DNA of 64,000 nucleotides. Origin: Breoghania sp. L-A4 (GTDB taxonomy: Bacteria > Pseudomonadota > Alphaproteobacteria > Rhizobiales > Stappiaceae). Made by a program: the position numbers and the translations under genes. Each line of letters opens with the position of its first letter. Within the stretch, counting starts at the first letter, position 1. Under the pieces are notes generated by a model that saw nothing but the letters and a program-made list of their open reading frames with translations, was not told the DNA's origin and did not search any database. Positions 18,632-28,078 of the stretch are shown in pieces. Where the stretch lies: the NCBI RefSeq assembly GCF_003432385.1, contig NZ_CP031841.1:2147579-2211578 (forward strand). Reading direction: 5' to 3'.

Positions 18632-21600
18632 CTATTCGGCCGCGTCGGGCACGCCCGGCGGCGGTGTCCTGGGCTTGGCGGGCAGGGCGATGACCGCTGC
18701 GGAGGCGGCTTCCGCTGGACCCGTATCGGGTATCTCCGCTGGAGCATGAGGCACCGGTTGGCTGCCGGCTGTCTTGGGTTTGCGCCCGAACCATCTGCGG
18801 AACATCTCTGCCCATACCGATGGCATGACCAGCATTGTCGGGATCACCACCAGCGTCAGCAGGGTGGAGAAGGCCAGTCCGGCGATGACGGCCGTGGAGA
18901 GCTGCACCCACCACATCGACGTGATGCCGCCGACCGAGGCGACGCGGTTGAAGAAGTCGAAGTTGACCTGCGTCGCCATGGGAATGAGGCCGGCGATCGT
19001 CGTGATCGTGGTCAGCAGGATCGGCCGGATCCGCTGCGCCGAGGTTTTCAACACGGCCTCGAGAGGCTCGATGCCGTCGTCGCGGAACCGGTTGTAGGTG
19101 TCGATCAGCACGATCGCGTTGTTGACCACGATGCCCGCCAGCGCCACCACGCCGGTGCCGGTCATGATGATCGAGAACTTCTGGCCCGTGAGGATCAGTC
19201 CGATCAGCACGCCGAAGATCGACATGATCACGGTCGAGAGTGTCAGGAAGCTCTGGTAGAAGCTGTTGAACTGGGTGACCAGGATGATGAACATCAGGAA
19301 CAGCGCGGCCATGGCGGCCTTGCCGAGGAACTCGCCGGCTTCCTTCTGCTCCTCGTCCGCGCCGCGGAACCTCATCGAGACCTGCTCGGGCCAGCTCTGC
19401 GTATCCAGCCACGCCTGCAGCTCCTTCACCTTGTCGTCGGGCAGGATGCCTTGTTCCTGCAGCACGTTGGCCTTCACGCTCATGGCGTAGAGACCGTCCT
19501 TGCGGGTGATGGAGGAGACTTTCGGTTGCGGCTTGCGGTCGACGAAATTGGCGATCGGGATCAGGCCCGTCGGCGTGCGCAGGCGCAGTGTGTCGAACCG
19601 GTCGAGCGTGCGCTCGCCTTCCGGCAGCCGGACGCGGATATCGACCTCGTCGTCGGAATCGTCGGGGCGGTACTTGCCGATCAGCACCCCGTTGGTAACG
19701 AGCTGCACCATGCCGCCCACCGCGCTGATGTCGGCCTGATAGCGTCCGGCCTGTTCACGGTCGATGGTGATCTGCCACTCGATGCCGGGAAGCGGCCGGT
19801 CGTCCTCGCGGTCGCGCAGGCCGTCCATGGTCTCCACATGGGCGCGAACCTTGCCGACGGTCTCGCGCAGCACGCGGTAGTCGGTGGACTTGATCTCCAG
19901 CCGCACGTCCTTGCCGGTCGGCGGTCCGCCCTCGACCTTGCGCACCTCCACCTTGATGCCGGCGAGCGGCGCCGTGCGCTCACGGATCTCGGCGAAGATG
20001 TCCACCGCCTTGCGGCGGCAGCAATAATCGGAGAGTTCCACGTTCAGCTCGCCGATCACGTCGGCGGGCTTGTCCTGGACGCCGCCGAGCTCCGGCCCGC
20101 CGCCGCTGGCGCCGCCGGAGGCGTAGGCGGTCATCACCACGTTGTCGACACCCGGGATCTGCAGGACCTCGCGTTCGACCTCGCTGACGAGATCACGCGC
20201 TTCCGCGGACGAGAAGTTGCCCCGGCCGGAGACCAGCACGATGGTCTGATCGGGCTCCTCGTCGACGAAGAATTCGACGCCCGCGGCGGTGTCCTTGAAG
20301 ATCATGAAAATCGAGAAGCAGCCGGCGACGACGATACCGAGCAGCGCGATGTTGCCCAGAGGATTGCCCGCCAGCAGTTTCAGAAAGCGGACATAGAGCC
20401 CGGTGAAGCCGCTGACCTGGCTGACGTCGAAATGCGCTTCGCCCGCCAGACGTTTGGCATTGGCCACTTCCTCGGCGCTGGCCTTGCCCCGGCCGAGAAA
20501 ACCGCCGGTCACCGGCAGGAAGATCAGCGCGGTGATCAGCGAGGCCGAGAGCACGATGATCACCATGATCGGCAGATAGCTCATGAACTCGCCGGAGACG
20601 CCCGGCCACAGCAGCATGGGCAGGAAGGCGGCCAGCGTCGTCGCCGTCGATGAGACGATCGGCCAGAACATGAGCTTCGCCGCGCGGATATAGGCCTCGC
20701 GCCGCGCCATGCCTTCGGCGACCTTGCGGTCGGCGTATTCGACGATGACGATGGCGCCGTCCACCAGCATGCCGACGGTCAGCACCAGGCCGAACATGAC
20801 CATCATGTTCACCGTCATGCCGATACCGCCGAGAATGAGAAAGCCGACCATGAAGGACGTCGGGATCGCCAGGCCGATCAGCAGGGCGGAGCGCAGGCCG
20901 AGCGCCGCCACCACCACGATCATCACCAAAAAGATCGCGGTGAGGATCGAGGATTGCAGCGAGCCCTGGATCTCGTTGATGAAATCGGATTGATCGAGCA
21001 GGAAGTCGATGTGGATCGCATCGGGCCAGTCCTTCGTGGCCTGGGCGACGATCTCGCGCACCGCCTGATTGTTCTCGATGATGTTCTCGCCGATCCGCTT
21101 GGTCACCGAAATGGCGATCGCGGGATGGCCGTTGACGCGGGTGAAGCTCGTCGGGTCCTTGAAGGTGCGGCGGATCTCGGCCACGTCGCCCAGCGTCACC
21201 ACGCCTTCCGCCTTCTGCTTGATCGGCAGCGAATAGATGTCTTCGCGGCTCTCGACAAGACCGGGAACCTTGACGTTGAAACGTCCCTTGCCGGTATCGA
21301 GGAACCCCGCCGGCACCAGCTGGTTGTTCTGCGACAGGGAGCTCAGCAATTCTCCTTGCGTGACGTCGTAGGACTCCAGCTTCATGCCGTCGATAACCAC
21401 CTCGAGCTGCTCTTCCCGGTGGCCGGAAAGCGCGGCCTCGCGGACGGTCGAGATGGTCTCGATGTCGTCCTTGAGCTTGCGGGCGTGGCGATACAGCGTG
21501 CGTTCGGGAACCGTGCCCGACAGCGTCACGATGATGGTCGGCAGCAACGAGAAATTGGTTTCCGTGATCGTCGGTTCGTCGGCATCCTCCGGCAGCTCGG

Positions 21601-21952
21601 CCTTGGCCTCGTCCACCTTGTCGCGCACGTCGGCAAGCGCCGCGTCCTTGTCGAAGTCGATGGAGAATTCCAGGATCACCGCCGCGTGGCCTTCCGAGGC
21701 CACCGCGGTCAGTTCCTTCAATCCGTCCAGACTGCGCAGCGCCGTTTCCATCGGACGCACCAGCAACCGCTCAGCGTCCTCCGGCGAAATGCCTTGCTGG
21801 GATATGGAAACGTAGAAGACCGGCACGTCGATGTCGGGATTGGCTTCCTTGGGGATCGACACATAGGCGAGCGCGCCCGCGGCCAGCATCACCATCATCA
21901 TGGTGAGGACCGTGCGCGGTCTCCTGAGGATGGATTCGAGAGCGCCGATCAT
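18632..21952 (-). CDS. RND efflux transporter permease
   Basis: A 1106-residue inner-membrane pump subunit of the AcrB superfamily. The N-terminus has the usual helix T-M-M-M-V-M-L-A-A-G-A-L-A-Y. Two large periplasmic loops and two six-helix bundles follow. In the fourth helix the proton-relay motif reads V-G-M-L-V-D-G-A-I-V-I-V-E-Y near residue 400: one acidic residue in place of the usual D-D pair. The second bundle has G-I-V-V-N-N-A-I-V-L-I-D near 940. Such one-Asp variants are common in uncharacterised alphaproteobacterial pumps. Its start overlaps the adaptor gene by 4 bp. No outer-membrane channel gene is present here. Substrate unknown. Confidence 0.93.
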   Translation of the reverse strand: MIGALESILRRPRTVLTMMMVMLAAGALAYVSIPKEANPDIDVPVFYVSISQQGISPEDAERLLVRPMETALRSLDGLKELTAVASEGHAAVILEFSIDFDKDAALADVRDKVDEAKAELPEDADEPTITETNFSLLPTIIVTLSGTVPERTLYRHARKLKDDIETISTVREAALSGHREEQLEVVIDGMKLESYDVTQGELLSSLSQNNQLVPAGFLDTGKGRFNVKVPGLVESREDIYSLPIKQKAEGVVTLGDVAEIRRTFKDPTSFTRVNGHPAIAISVTKRIGENIIENNQAVREIVAQATKDWPDAIHIDFLLDQSDFINEIQGSLQSSILTAIFLVMIVVVAALGLRSALLIGLAIPTSFMVGFLILGGIGMTVNMMVMFGLVLTVGMLVDGAIVIVEYADRKVAEGMARREAYIRAAKLMFWPIVSSTATTLAAFLPMLLWPGVSGEFMSYLPIMVIIVLSASLITALIFLPVTGGFLGRGKASAEEVANAKRLAGEAHFDVSQVSGFTGLYVRFLKLLAGNPLGNIALLGIVVAGCFSIFMIFKDTAAGVEFFVDEEPDQTIVLVSGRGNFSSAEARDLVSEVEREVLQIPGVDNVVMTAYASGGASGGGPELGGVQDKPADVIGELNVELSDYCCRRKAVDIFAEIRERTAPLAGIKVEVRKVEGGPPTGKDVRLEIKSTDYRVLRETVGKVRAHVETMDGLRDREDDRPLPGIEWQITIDREQAGRYQADISAVGGMVQLVTNGVLIGKYRPDDSDDEVDIRVRLPEGERTLDRFDTLRLRTPTGLIPIANFVDRKPQPKVSSITRKDGLYAMSVKANVLQEQGILPDDKVKELQAWLDTQSWPEQVSMRFRGADEEQKEAGEFLGKAAMAALFLMFIILVTQFNSFYQSFLTLSTVIMSIFGVLIGLILTGQKFSIIMTGTGVVALAGIVVNNAIVLIDTYNRFRDDGIEPLEAVLKTSAQRIRPILLTTITTIAGLIPMATQVNFDFFNRVASVGGITSMWWVQLSTAVIAGLAFSTLLTLVVIPTMLVMPSVWAEMFRRWFGRKPKTAGSQPVPHAPAEIPDTGPAEAASAAVIALPAKPRTPPPGVPDAAE

Positions 21953-23058
21953 GACTGGGCCTCCCCGGCCTTTGCTTCAGCGGCTTCGACGGTCTGGCCA
22001 TCGCGGACATAATCCTGGCCGACCGTGATGATGCGGACGCGTTCGGGCAACCCGCGGACCCACACCCCGTCGCGCTCGGCGCCAAGGATGGGGGTCGGAT
22101 AGAAGGTGACCTTGCCGTCGGCGTCCACGGCGCGGACGCCGATCTCGCCCGCGTCATTGAGGGTCATGATGCCCGGCGAGATGAAATGCGCATGGACCGC
22201 ATCAAGCGCCACGGTCGCGAATGCCGTCACGCCGTCGCGCAGGGCGCCGTCGGGATTGTCGATTTCGATTTCCACACGGAAGGTGCGGGTTTCAGGATCC
22301 GCCGACGGCGAGATGTAGCGGATGGTGCCGGTCACCGTTTCGCCGGTCACCAGAGACACCCGGGCCTCGAGACCTGTCACCAGCTTGGATATGTCGTCTT
22401 CGGATACCTGGCCGATGGTCAGCAGCGGATCGGCGTTGATAAGCGTTGCGCAGATCTGGCCCGCGGCCAGCATGGACCCGACCTCCGCCATCTTGCTTTC
22501 CACCGCACCGGCGATCGGCGCGCGCACTTCGGTGCGCTCCAGTTCGATTTCCGCCTCGCGCAGGCCAGCGGTCGCCGCATCCAGCGCGGCTTTCAGCGCG
22601 GCCACGCGGGTTTCAGCCGTAAAGCCCTTGCTGCTGAGTTGCGTTGCCGCCTCGAAGTCGAGTTTTGCCTGCGCCAGACGGGCCCTGGACTCCAGAACCT
22701 TGGCCTCACGCGCGCCGGCGTCGATACGGCAGAGCAGATCGCCGGCCTCGACGCGGGAGCCTTCTGTCACGTGGCGCTCGGCGACCTTGCCGCTGGTCTC
22801 TGTCCGCACTTCGACCTTGGCATCGGCCTCCGTGCGGCCGCGGATTTCCAGCGCCGCCCGGCGGGTCTGGGCGTCAAACGTCACAACCCGGACACGGAAC
22901 GGCTTTTCGCTCGCCTCGTTGCGCACGGCCGGCGGCTCGACGCCGCCCTCGGCTTCGGCGCGGCCGCCGACGATAATGTCGCCGGTCGCCATCCAGCCGG
23001 CGACGGCTGCTGTCATCCATAGGGCAAGCAGATAGGAAAAACGGATCTTCATCCTCAT
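21949..23058 (-). CDS. RND efflux periplasmic adaptor (membrane fusion protein)
   Basis: A 369-residue adaptor linking the RND permease to an outer-membrane channel. An N-terminal helix (F-S-Y-L-L-A-L-W-M-T-A-A-V-A-G) anchors it. A lipoyl/barrel-sandwich region (V-R-T-E-T-S-G-K-V-A-E) and a helical hairpin rich in A, E and L follow (residues 120-185). The second barrel half is V-R-A-P-I-A-G-A-V. The start at 23058 is chosen because a GGAG site stands 8 bases before it; an ATG at 23070 adds four residues. It is the first gene of the pump operon, and the PadR gene lies just upstream on the same strand. Confidence 0.92.
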   Translation of the reverse strand: MRMKIRFSYLLALWMTAAVAGWMATGDIIVGGRAEAEGGVEPPAVRNEASEKPFRVRVVTFDAQTRRAALEIRGRTEADAKVEVRTETSGKVAERHVTEGSRVEAGDLLCRIDAGAREAKVLESRARLAQAKLDFEAATQLSSKGFTAETRVAALKAALDAATAGLREAEIELERTEVRAPIAGAVESKMAEVGSMLAAGQICATLINADPLLTIGQVSEDDISKLVTGLEARVSLVTGETVTGTIRYISPSADPETRTFRVEIEIDNPDGALRDGVTAFATVALDAVHAHFISPGIMTLNDAGEIGVRAVDADGKVTFYPTPILGAERDGVWVRGLPERVRIITVGQDYVRDGQTVEAAEAKAGEAQS

Positions 23059-23105
23059 AAGAGGCTCCAACTCGGTCGTCGTGGTCGACGGAAATGCTTC
23101 TATAA

Positions 23106-23683
23106 CTACTCTGCGGCTTCGGGCGTTTTCCCGTCGACGACCATCTGGTGACGTTTGGCTTGCGCCTTCGCCGAAATGGCTTCCAACCGGTCGCGGTTCG
23201 CCTCAAGATAGGCCCGCTTCTGGGTCACGCAATGAATGCCGAAGTCGACGGCCCACCGCGTGGCTTCATTGCCACACTCGGCGAGCATCGCTCCCAGGCG
23301 GTCCAGGTCGTGGTTGATTTGCGCCATGTGCAGGTCCGTTGCCGCGCGAATGCGCTCGGGGTGACGAGTTCCGCGCAGACCGCGATCAACAGGAACTGCG
23401 AACGGAACAGATCAGGTGCCTGCGGCTCGGCCAGCGCCTTCATGAATTCCTCACGGCCCGATGCCGTGATCGAGTAAACCTTGCGTGCGGGCTTGCCCTG
23501 TTTGGTTTCCTCCCGAGCCGTGACCATGCCGTCGGCCTCCAGCCGCGCCAGCGCCGGATAGATCGAGCCGAAGCTGGCGTCGACGAAGTGGCTGAAGCTG
23601 CCTTCCGTCGACTGCTTCTTGATTTCGTATCCCGTCGCTTCGCCCAGATACAGAATGGCGAGACAGAGCGAGCGGACGTTCAT
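23106..23683 (-). CDS. PadR-family transcriptional regulator, frameshifted
   Basis: A 192-residue winged-helix regulator after restoring one base near 23357-23361 (a GGGG run on the plus strand). The N-terminal domain is standard: R-S-L-C-L-A-I-L-Y-L-G-E-A-T-G-Y-E-I, then F-G-S-I-Y-P-A-L-A-R-L-E and K-V-Y-S-I-T-A-S-G-R. After the slip the second frame gives H-M-A-Q-I-N-H-D-L-D-R-L-G and W-A-V-D-F-G-I-H-C-V, the helical C-terminal dimerisation domain. It sits 47 bp upstream of the RND operon on the same strand and so is the likely repressor of the pump and of itself. A candidate operator is at 23855-23890. Confidence 0.85.
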
Positions 23684-23854
23684 GGTGATCGTTCCTGTGG
23701 TTGCCGCCAGGAATGTTCCCGCGCGGCGAGGTTCGGCTTGTAATGTTTCAGGTCGGCCGCTCAAGTACAGCAAGCGGCCTCTGTCATATTGGACGGCTCG
23801 GGTGCAGGGAGAGGAGCGCCGACGGCCATGCGACGGACGGCGCGGATCAATAAG

Positions 23855-23890
23855 TATGCTCAGTCGATATATGCTCGTCCGATATATGGA
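23855..23890. promoter_or_regulatory. Tandem 15-bp repeat upstream of padR; candidate operator
   Basis: TATGCTCAGTCGATA (23855-23869) is followed at once by TATGCTCGTCCGATA (23870-23884) and the start of a third copy, TATGGAC. Only two positions differ between the full copies. The site lies about 170 bp upstream of the padR start, in an A/T-richer region. A role as operator is inferred. Confidence 0.4.
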
Positions 23891-24011
23891 CATTCCCGAT
23901 CTCTGTCAATACGGACAGGGTGCAGTGCACGCGCGTCAGCCGATCATCAAATCGTGATCAGCCGGCGGCCAGCCCATAAATTAGATATATCAAATAAAAA
24001 CAGGGACTTGC

Positions 24012-24335
24012 TCAGCCGTGCCGCGGCAAGGCCCTGCGTTTCCTGACCGCCTCGACACGTGCGCCAAGGCCGACATGCGGGAACGCGCGGCGCAAGGCTG
24101 CGAACGCCTCGGCGGATGAGGTTGCCGGCAAGGTGTCGAGCAGGGCCAGCATGTCGCTGATGCTGCGATCGCCATCGTCGATGACGGTCGCGGAGCCACG
24201 CGCGAAGTCGTCGTCAAGACGCCCTTCCGTGGTGCTGGCTGGGGCGGAACCGCGCACTGGAGCTTCGTGTATTGATTCGCGGGTGTCGTCCAGTGCGACA
24301 GATGGATCCGTGTCAATACTGAGTAGAAGTCGCAT
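24012..24335 (-). CDS. Hypothetical small protein
   Basis: A 107-residue frame that I do not recognise. It starts with M-R-L-L-L-S-I-D-T-D-P and ends with a basic stretch K-R-R-A-L-P-R-H-G. The middle holds D-D-G-D-R-S-I-S-D-M-L-A-L-L-D-T-L-P and an alanine-rich helix (A-E-A-F-A-A-L-R-R-A-F). No signal peptide or membrane segment is seen. A GAG element precedes the ATG by 5-7 bases. Third-position G/C is high, which supports coding, but there is no family support. It is divergent from the deacetylase gene. Confidence 0.5.
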   Translation of the reverse strand: MRLLLSIDTDPSVALDDTRESIHEAPVRGSAPASTTEGRLDDDFARGSATVIDDGDRSISDMLALLDTLPATSSAEAFAALRRAFPHVGLGARVEAVRKRRALPRHG

Positions 24336-24554
24336 GTTTCACTCTTTTTATGCTTCTCTGCTGTGCAGACTATGCTTGTTTCAGGGGCAATTCCTGTCCC
24401 AGCCCAGGGAATTGCGGTGTGGGCCTCAATAAAGCAGGTTTCGGGCCAGAATTTTGCCCTGTGCCCCACGTACGGATTTGCGCATATTGATCTGCCACTC
24501 CGAGCCGGCGCGCCGGACTTCGGCAGACATGCGGTTAACAGATGGACTTGAACG

Positions 24555-25465
24555 ATGAATGACGCCTATCCCCGCGACATGATCGGCTACGGCCGAACCA
24601 CGCCCGATCCGCGTTGGCCGGGACGGGCCAAGGTCGCGGTTCAATTCGTGATCAACTACGAGGAAGGTGCGGAGAACAACATTCTGCACGGCGATGCGGC
24701 GTCGGAAGCCTTTCTGTCCGAGATCGTCGGCGCTCAACCCTGGCCGGGCCAGCGGCACATGAACATGGAGTCGATCTACGAATACGGCTCGCGCGCCGGT
24801 TTCTGGCGGTTGTGGCGGCAGTTCACCGGCCGCGACATTCCGGTGACCGTTTACGGTGTGGCAACCGCGCTGGCCCGCAACCCGGAGGTGGTGGCGGCCA
24901 TGAAGGAGGCGGATTGGGAGATCGCCTCGCACGGCCTGAAATGGATCGAGTACAAGGACGCCACGATCGAGCGCGAGCGCGCCGATCTGGCCGAGGCGAT
25001 CCGGCTGCACACCGAGGTGACCGGCAGCCGCCCCTGGGCTTCTATCTCGGCCGCAGTTCCGTCAACACCATCCCGCTGGCGATGGAAGAGGGCGGCTTTC
25101 TGTATCTCTCTGACGCCTATGCCGACGATCTGCCCTATTGGATTGACGGGCCGGGCGGCCACCACCTGATCATTCCCTATACGCTCGACGCCAACGACAT
25201 GCGGTTCGCGACGCCCCAGGGCTTCAATTCGGGCGACCAGTTCTTCGCCTATCTGAAGGACAGTTTCGACGTGCTGTACGAGGAGGGCGAAAACGGGTCT
25301 GCGAAAATGATGTCCGTCGGGCTGCACTGCCGCCTAGCGGGGCGCCCGGGCCGCGCCGCGGCGCTCGCCCGCTTCCTCGACTACGTGTCGTCCAGGGAGG
25401 GTGTCTGGCTGCCCCGCCGCATCGACATCGCCCGCCACTGGCACGCCCATCACAAGCCCGCCTGA
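24555..25465 (+). CDS. puuE: PuuE-like polysaccharide deacetylase/allantoinase, frameshifted
   Basis: A 303-residue NodB-fold hydrolase after restoring one base near 25030-25034. The first frame has the family's typical start W-P-G-R-A-K-V-A-V-Q-F-V-I-N-Y-E-E-G-A-E and E-I-A-S-H-G-L-K-W-I near residue 127. After the slip in a CCCC run the second frame gives G-F-Y-L-G-R-S-S-V-N-T, L-P-Y-W-I-D-G-P-G-G-H-H and the C-terminal R-I-D-I-A-R-H-W-H. The PuuE group is linked to purine breakdown (allantoin to allantoate). No other purine genes are near. Directly after its stop codon the relic of a TRAP binding protein begins, so its downstream context has been rearranged. Confidence 0.83.
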
Positions 25466-25777
25466 ACGCAAGGACAAGTACGAAAGCCTTCCCGACGATT
25501 TGAAGAAGGTCATCGGCGACAACGCGGGTCTTGAGACCTCGCGTCTGGCCGGTGCCGCCATGGACGATGGCGACAAGGCCGGTCCGGGCGCCGCCGGGAA
25601 TGCCGGCAACAACCGGATCCTTCTTGATGCTGCCGAGACGCAGCGCCGGATGGATGCGTCGGCCAACGTCGAAGGCGAATGGGGTGCGGAGATGCGGAGA
25701 TGAAGGAGCGCGGCATCGACGGCGCGGCGCTCGTCAAGGACGCCCGCGAGATGATCGCCAAATACGCGGCGCAGTAA
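25466..25777 (+). pseudogene. dctP: Relic of a TRAP transporter substrate-binding protein (DctP), C-terminal part
   Basis: Translation gives K-Y-E-S-L-P-D-D-L-K-K-V-I-G-D-N and, after a break, M-K-E-R-G-I-D-G-A-A-L-V-K-D-A-R, both typical of the C-terminal helices of DctP-type binding proteins. The first two thirds of the gene are missing: the homology starts within about 10 bases of the deacetylase stop codon. A tandem 8-bp duplication GCGGAGAT (25686-25693 and 25694-25701) shifts the frame; removing one copy restores it up to the TAA at 25775-25777. DctQ and DctM follow 300 bp later, so the original order was probably dctP-dctQ-dctM. Both truncation and duplication point to true decay. Confidence 0.8.
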
Positions 25778-26080
25778 CCGCTTGTTGGCGACGGCAGGCC
25801 CTTGCCCTTTGGGCGGCGTTCGCGAGGCAAGGGTGCATGACGCGCACACTTGCGATACGAATGGGCCCGGGATAGTCCCGGGGCCCTGCATGCCCGCGCG
25901 AGGACTCCGCGGTTGCTTCAGGGCCATCGCCGAAAATAATGTGCAATTTTCTAACTGTTATGGCACATACCATTCTATGGCGGTCCGGCGGCTCGGATTC
26001 TGTCCGCGAAACAGTTGAATACGGATGTCTGACAATGGGCACGCGCTTCCGGCGCGCGCTGCAAATCCCGGGGAAAGTGG
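25778..26080. other. Intergenic region before dctQ
   Basis: About 300 bp without a gene. It contains a G/C hairpin GGGCCCGGGA-AGT-TCCCGGGGCCC-like around 25863-25887 without a T tract, and an A/T-rich stretch near 25935-25980 that may hold a promoter. Confidence 0.5.
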
Positions 26081-26671
26081 ATGAACAGTCCAGCAAATGG
26101 CGCGCACGGCGGCCCTGCGAAAGGGATCGCCCCAGACCTTGAGCGGCGCGTCGGGCTTGTGGTCGACACGCTTGCGCGCTGGCTTGCATTGGCCGGAGGC
26201 CTTGTCCTGATCGCGCTCACAGTGATGAGCGTGATCAGCATCGTTGGCCGCAGTCTTGTCGGTGTGAGCGACTTCTGGCCGTTGAGCGTCATGGGACCGG
26301 TGACAGGCGACTTCGAACTGGTGGAAGCCGGATGCGCCTTCGCCGTCTTCGCGTTTCTGCCGTGGTGCCAGATGCGCCGCGGCCATGTCACCGTCGACGT
26401 GTTTGTCTCCGCGCTCGGTCCGCGCGCGCGCGCGGCCTTGACGCTTGCCGGCAACATCCTTCTCGCGGTAACCGCCGTGCTGATCGCCTGGCGCCTGTGG
26501 CTGGGCATGCTCGACAAGAAGGCCTATTCCGAGACGACCTTCATCCTGCAGATGCCCTCATGGTGGGGATACGCGGCGGCGATGGTCGGCGCGGTCATGT
26601 TCGCGGTCGTGTCCGCATACACCATCTGGCGCAGCCTGAACGAAATGCTGGGTGACGGGGAACGCGCCTGA
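26081..26671 (+). CDS. dctQ: TRAP transporter small permease (DctQ)
   Basis: A 196-residue inner-membrane protein with four helices: about 30-52 (L-A-L-A-G-G-L-V-L-I-A-L-T-V-M), 80-95, 113-135 and 160-182. The segment F-A-V-F-A-F-L-P-W-C-Q-M-R-R-G-H-V-T-V-D is the conserved centre of DctQ proteins. It pairs with DctM to form the membrane part of a sodium-driven organic-acid uptake system. The ATG overlaps nothing upstream; a GGGGAAAG site precedes it. Its stop overlaps the dctM start (TGATGA), so the two are translationally coupled. The matching binding protein next to it is broken. Confidence 0.92.
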   Translation: MNSPANGAHGGPAKGIAPDLERRVGLVVDTLARWLALAGGLVLIALTVMSVISIVGRSLVGVSDFWPLSVMGPVTGDFELVEAGCAFAVFAFLPWCQMRRGHVTVDVFVSALGPRARAALTLAGNILLAVTAVLIAWRLWLGMLDKKAYSETTFILQMPSWWGYAAAMVGAVMFAVVSAYTIWRSLNEMLGDGERA

Positions 26672-27993
26672 TGAGTAATCTTGAGTTGGCCGGAGCCTCC
26701 TTCGTCGTCCTGTTGCTGTTGATCTTCATCCGCATTCCGATCGGGCTGGCGATGCTCGTCTGCGGCATCGGCGGCACCGTGCTCGTAACAGGCAGTTGGG
26801 TGCCGATCCTGGCGCAGATGAAGTCGCTGACCTACGACACGTTTTCCAGTTACTCTCTGTCGATCGTGCCGCTGTTTCTGCTGATGGGGCAGTTCGCCAC
26901 CCGATCGGGGATGTCGGAGGGCCTGTTCAAGGCTGCCGCCGCCTTCGTTGGCCATCGCCGGGGCGGCATCGCCATGTCGGCTGTCGCGGGCTGTGCCGGC
27001 TTTGGCGCCATTTGCGGCTCATCGCTCGCCACCGCCGCCACCATGGCGCAGGTGGCGCTGCCGGAAATGCGCCGCTACGGCTATTCGGGCGGTCTTTCGA
27101 CGGGCGCGCTGGCCGCCGGCGGAACGCTCGGCATTCTCATTCCGCCGTCGTTCGTTCTGGTGATCTACGCGATCCTCGCCGAGCAGAACATCGCGAAAAT
27201 GTTCGTGGCCGCCTTCGTGCCCGGCATTCTCGCCGCCATCGGCTACATGATCACCGTGTCGCTGATCGTCCGGTTCAATCCGTCCGCCGCCAAGCCGGCC
27301 GAAAAGGTTTCCGGCGCCGCGCGCACCGCGGCCATTCTCGACATCTGGCCGGTGGCGCTGATTTTCCTGCTCGTTATCGGCGGCATCTATGCCGGCTGGT
27401 TCACCCCGACCGAAGGCGCGGCCGTCGGTGCCGCGGGCACCGGGCTCCTTGCCCTGATGCGCCGTCAGCTCGGCCTCAAGGCGCTGGGATCGTGTATTCT
27501 GTCAACCGCGGTCTCCACCGGCATGATCTTCTTCATCGTCTTCGGTGCTGGCGTGTTCAACTCGTTTCTCGCTTTCACCCAGATGCCGCAGACGGTGGCC
27601 ATGTGGGTTGGAGAAAGCGGCTTCAACCCGTGGTGGGTGATGGCCGCGATCCTGCTGTGCTATCTGGTCTTCGGCTGTCTGATGGACTCCGTCTCGATGA
27701 TCCTGCTGACGGTGCCGATCTTCTTCCCCATCGTCATGGCGCTGGACTTCGGCATGCCGGCGGAAGACACCGCCATCTGGTTCGGCATTCTCGTGCTGAT
27801 CGTCGTGGAGGTGGGGCTCATCACTCCGCCGGTGGGCATGAACCTGTTCATCATCAACTCGATGGCCAAGGACGTGCCGATGACCGCGACGTATCGCGGC
27901 GTGATGCCCTTCGTGGCGTCGGACCTGATCCGGGTGGTCATCCTGACGGCCTTCCCGGCCATCACGCTGGCGCTGATGCACCTGCTGTACTGA
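26671..27993 (+). CDS. dctM: TRAP transporter large permease (DctM)
   Basis: A 440-residue protein with about twelve membrane helices. Signature segments include F-I-R-I-P-I-G-L-A-M-L (residues 20-30), G-A-I-C-G-S-S-L-A-T-A-A-T near 111, A-A-G-G-T-L-G-I-L-I-P-P-S near 149 and the late V-G-L-I-T-P-P-V-G-M-N-L-F near 378. It moves the substrate across the inner membrane by a sodium-coupled elevator mechanism. With only a dctP relic beside it, the transporter is either inactive or served by a binding protein elsewhere. A very strong terminator follows. Confidence 0.95.
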   Translation: MSNLELAGASFVVLLLLIFIRIPIGLAMLVCGIGGTVLVTGSWVPILAQMKSLTYDTFSSYSLSIVPLFLLMGQFATRSGMSEGLFKAAAAFVGHRRGGIAMSAVAGCAGFGAICGSSLATAATMAQVALPEMRRYGYSGGLSTGALAAGGTLGILIPPSFVLVIYAILAEQNIAKMFVAAFVPGILAAIGYMITVSLIVRFNPSAAKPAEKVSGAARTAAILDIWPVALIFLLVIGGIYAGWFTPTEGAAVGAAGTGLLALMRRQLGLKALGSCILSTAVSTGMIFFIVFGAGVFNSFLAFTQMPQTVAMWVGESGFNPWWVMAAILLCYLVFGCLMDSVSMILLTVPIFFPIVMALDFGMPAEDTAIWFGILVLIVVEVGLITPPVGMNLFIINSMAKDVPMTATYRGVMPFVASDLIRVVILTAFPAITLALMHLLY

Positions 27994-28013
27994 TCCGCCA
28001 TTCAGTGCGGCTC

Positions 28014-28064
28014 AAAAACGAAAACGGCCTCCCGGCGGTGTCACCGGGAGGCCGTTTTCGTTTT
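28014..28064. terminator. Long perfect bidirectional terminator after dctM
   Basis: 21-bp perfect arms (28015-28035 and 28044-28064) with an 8-base loop. The core is CGGCCTCCCGG/CCGGGAGGCCG flanked by AAAACGAAAA and TTTTCGTTTT. It serves both dctM and the convergent gene at 28079. Confidence 0.92.
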
Positions 28065-28078
28065 CAGCGATGGGATGG

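Noticed and set aside
18434-20653. 739-codon plus-strand frame opposite the RND permease
   Set aside because: Composition is that of an antisense frame (H/D/R/Q-rich); the RND permease on the minus strand is unmistakable.
25863-25887. G/C-rich hairpin as terminator of the dctP relic
   Set aside because: No T tract follows and the arms are imperfect; kept only as a remark on the intergenic region.
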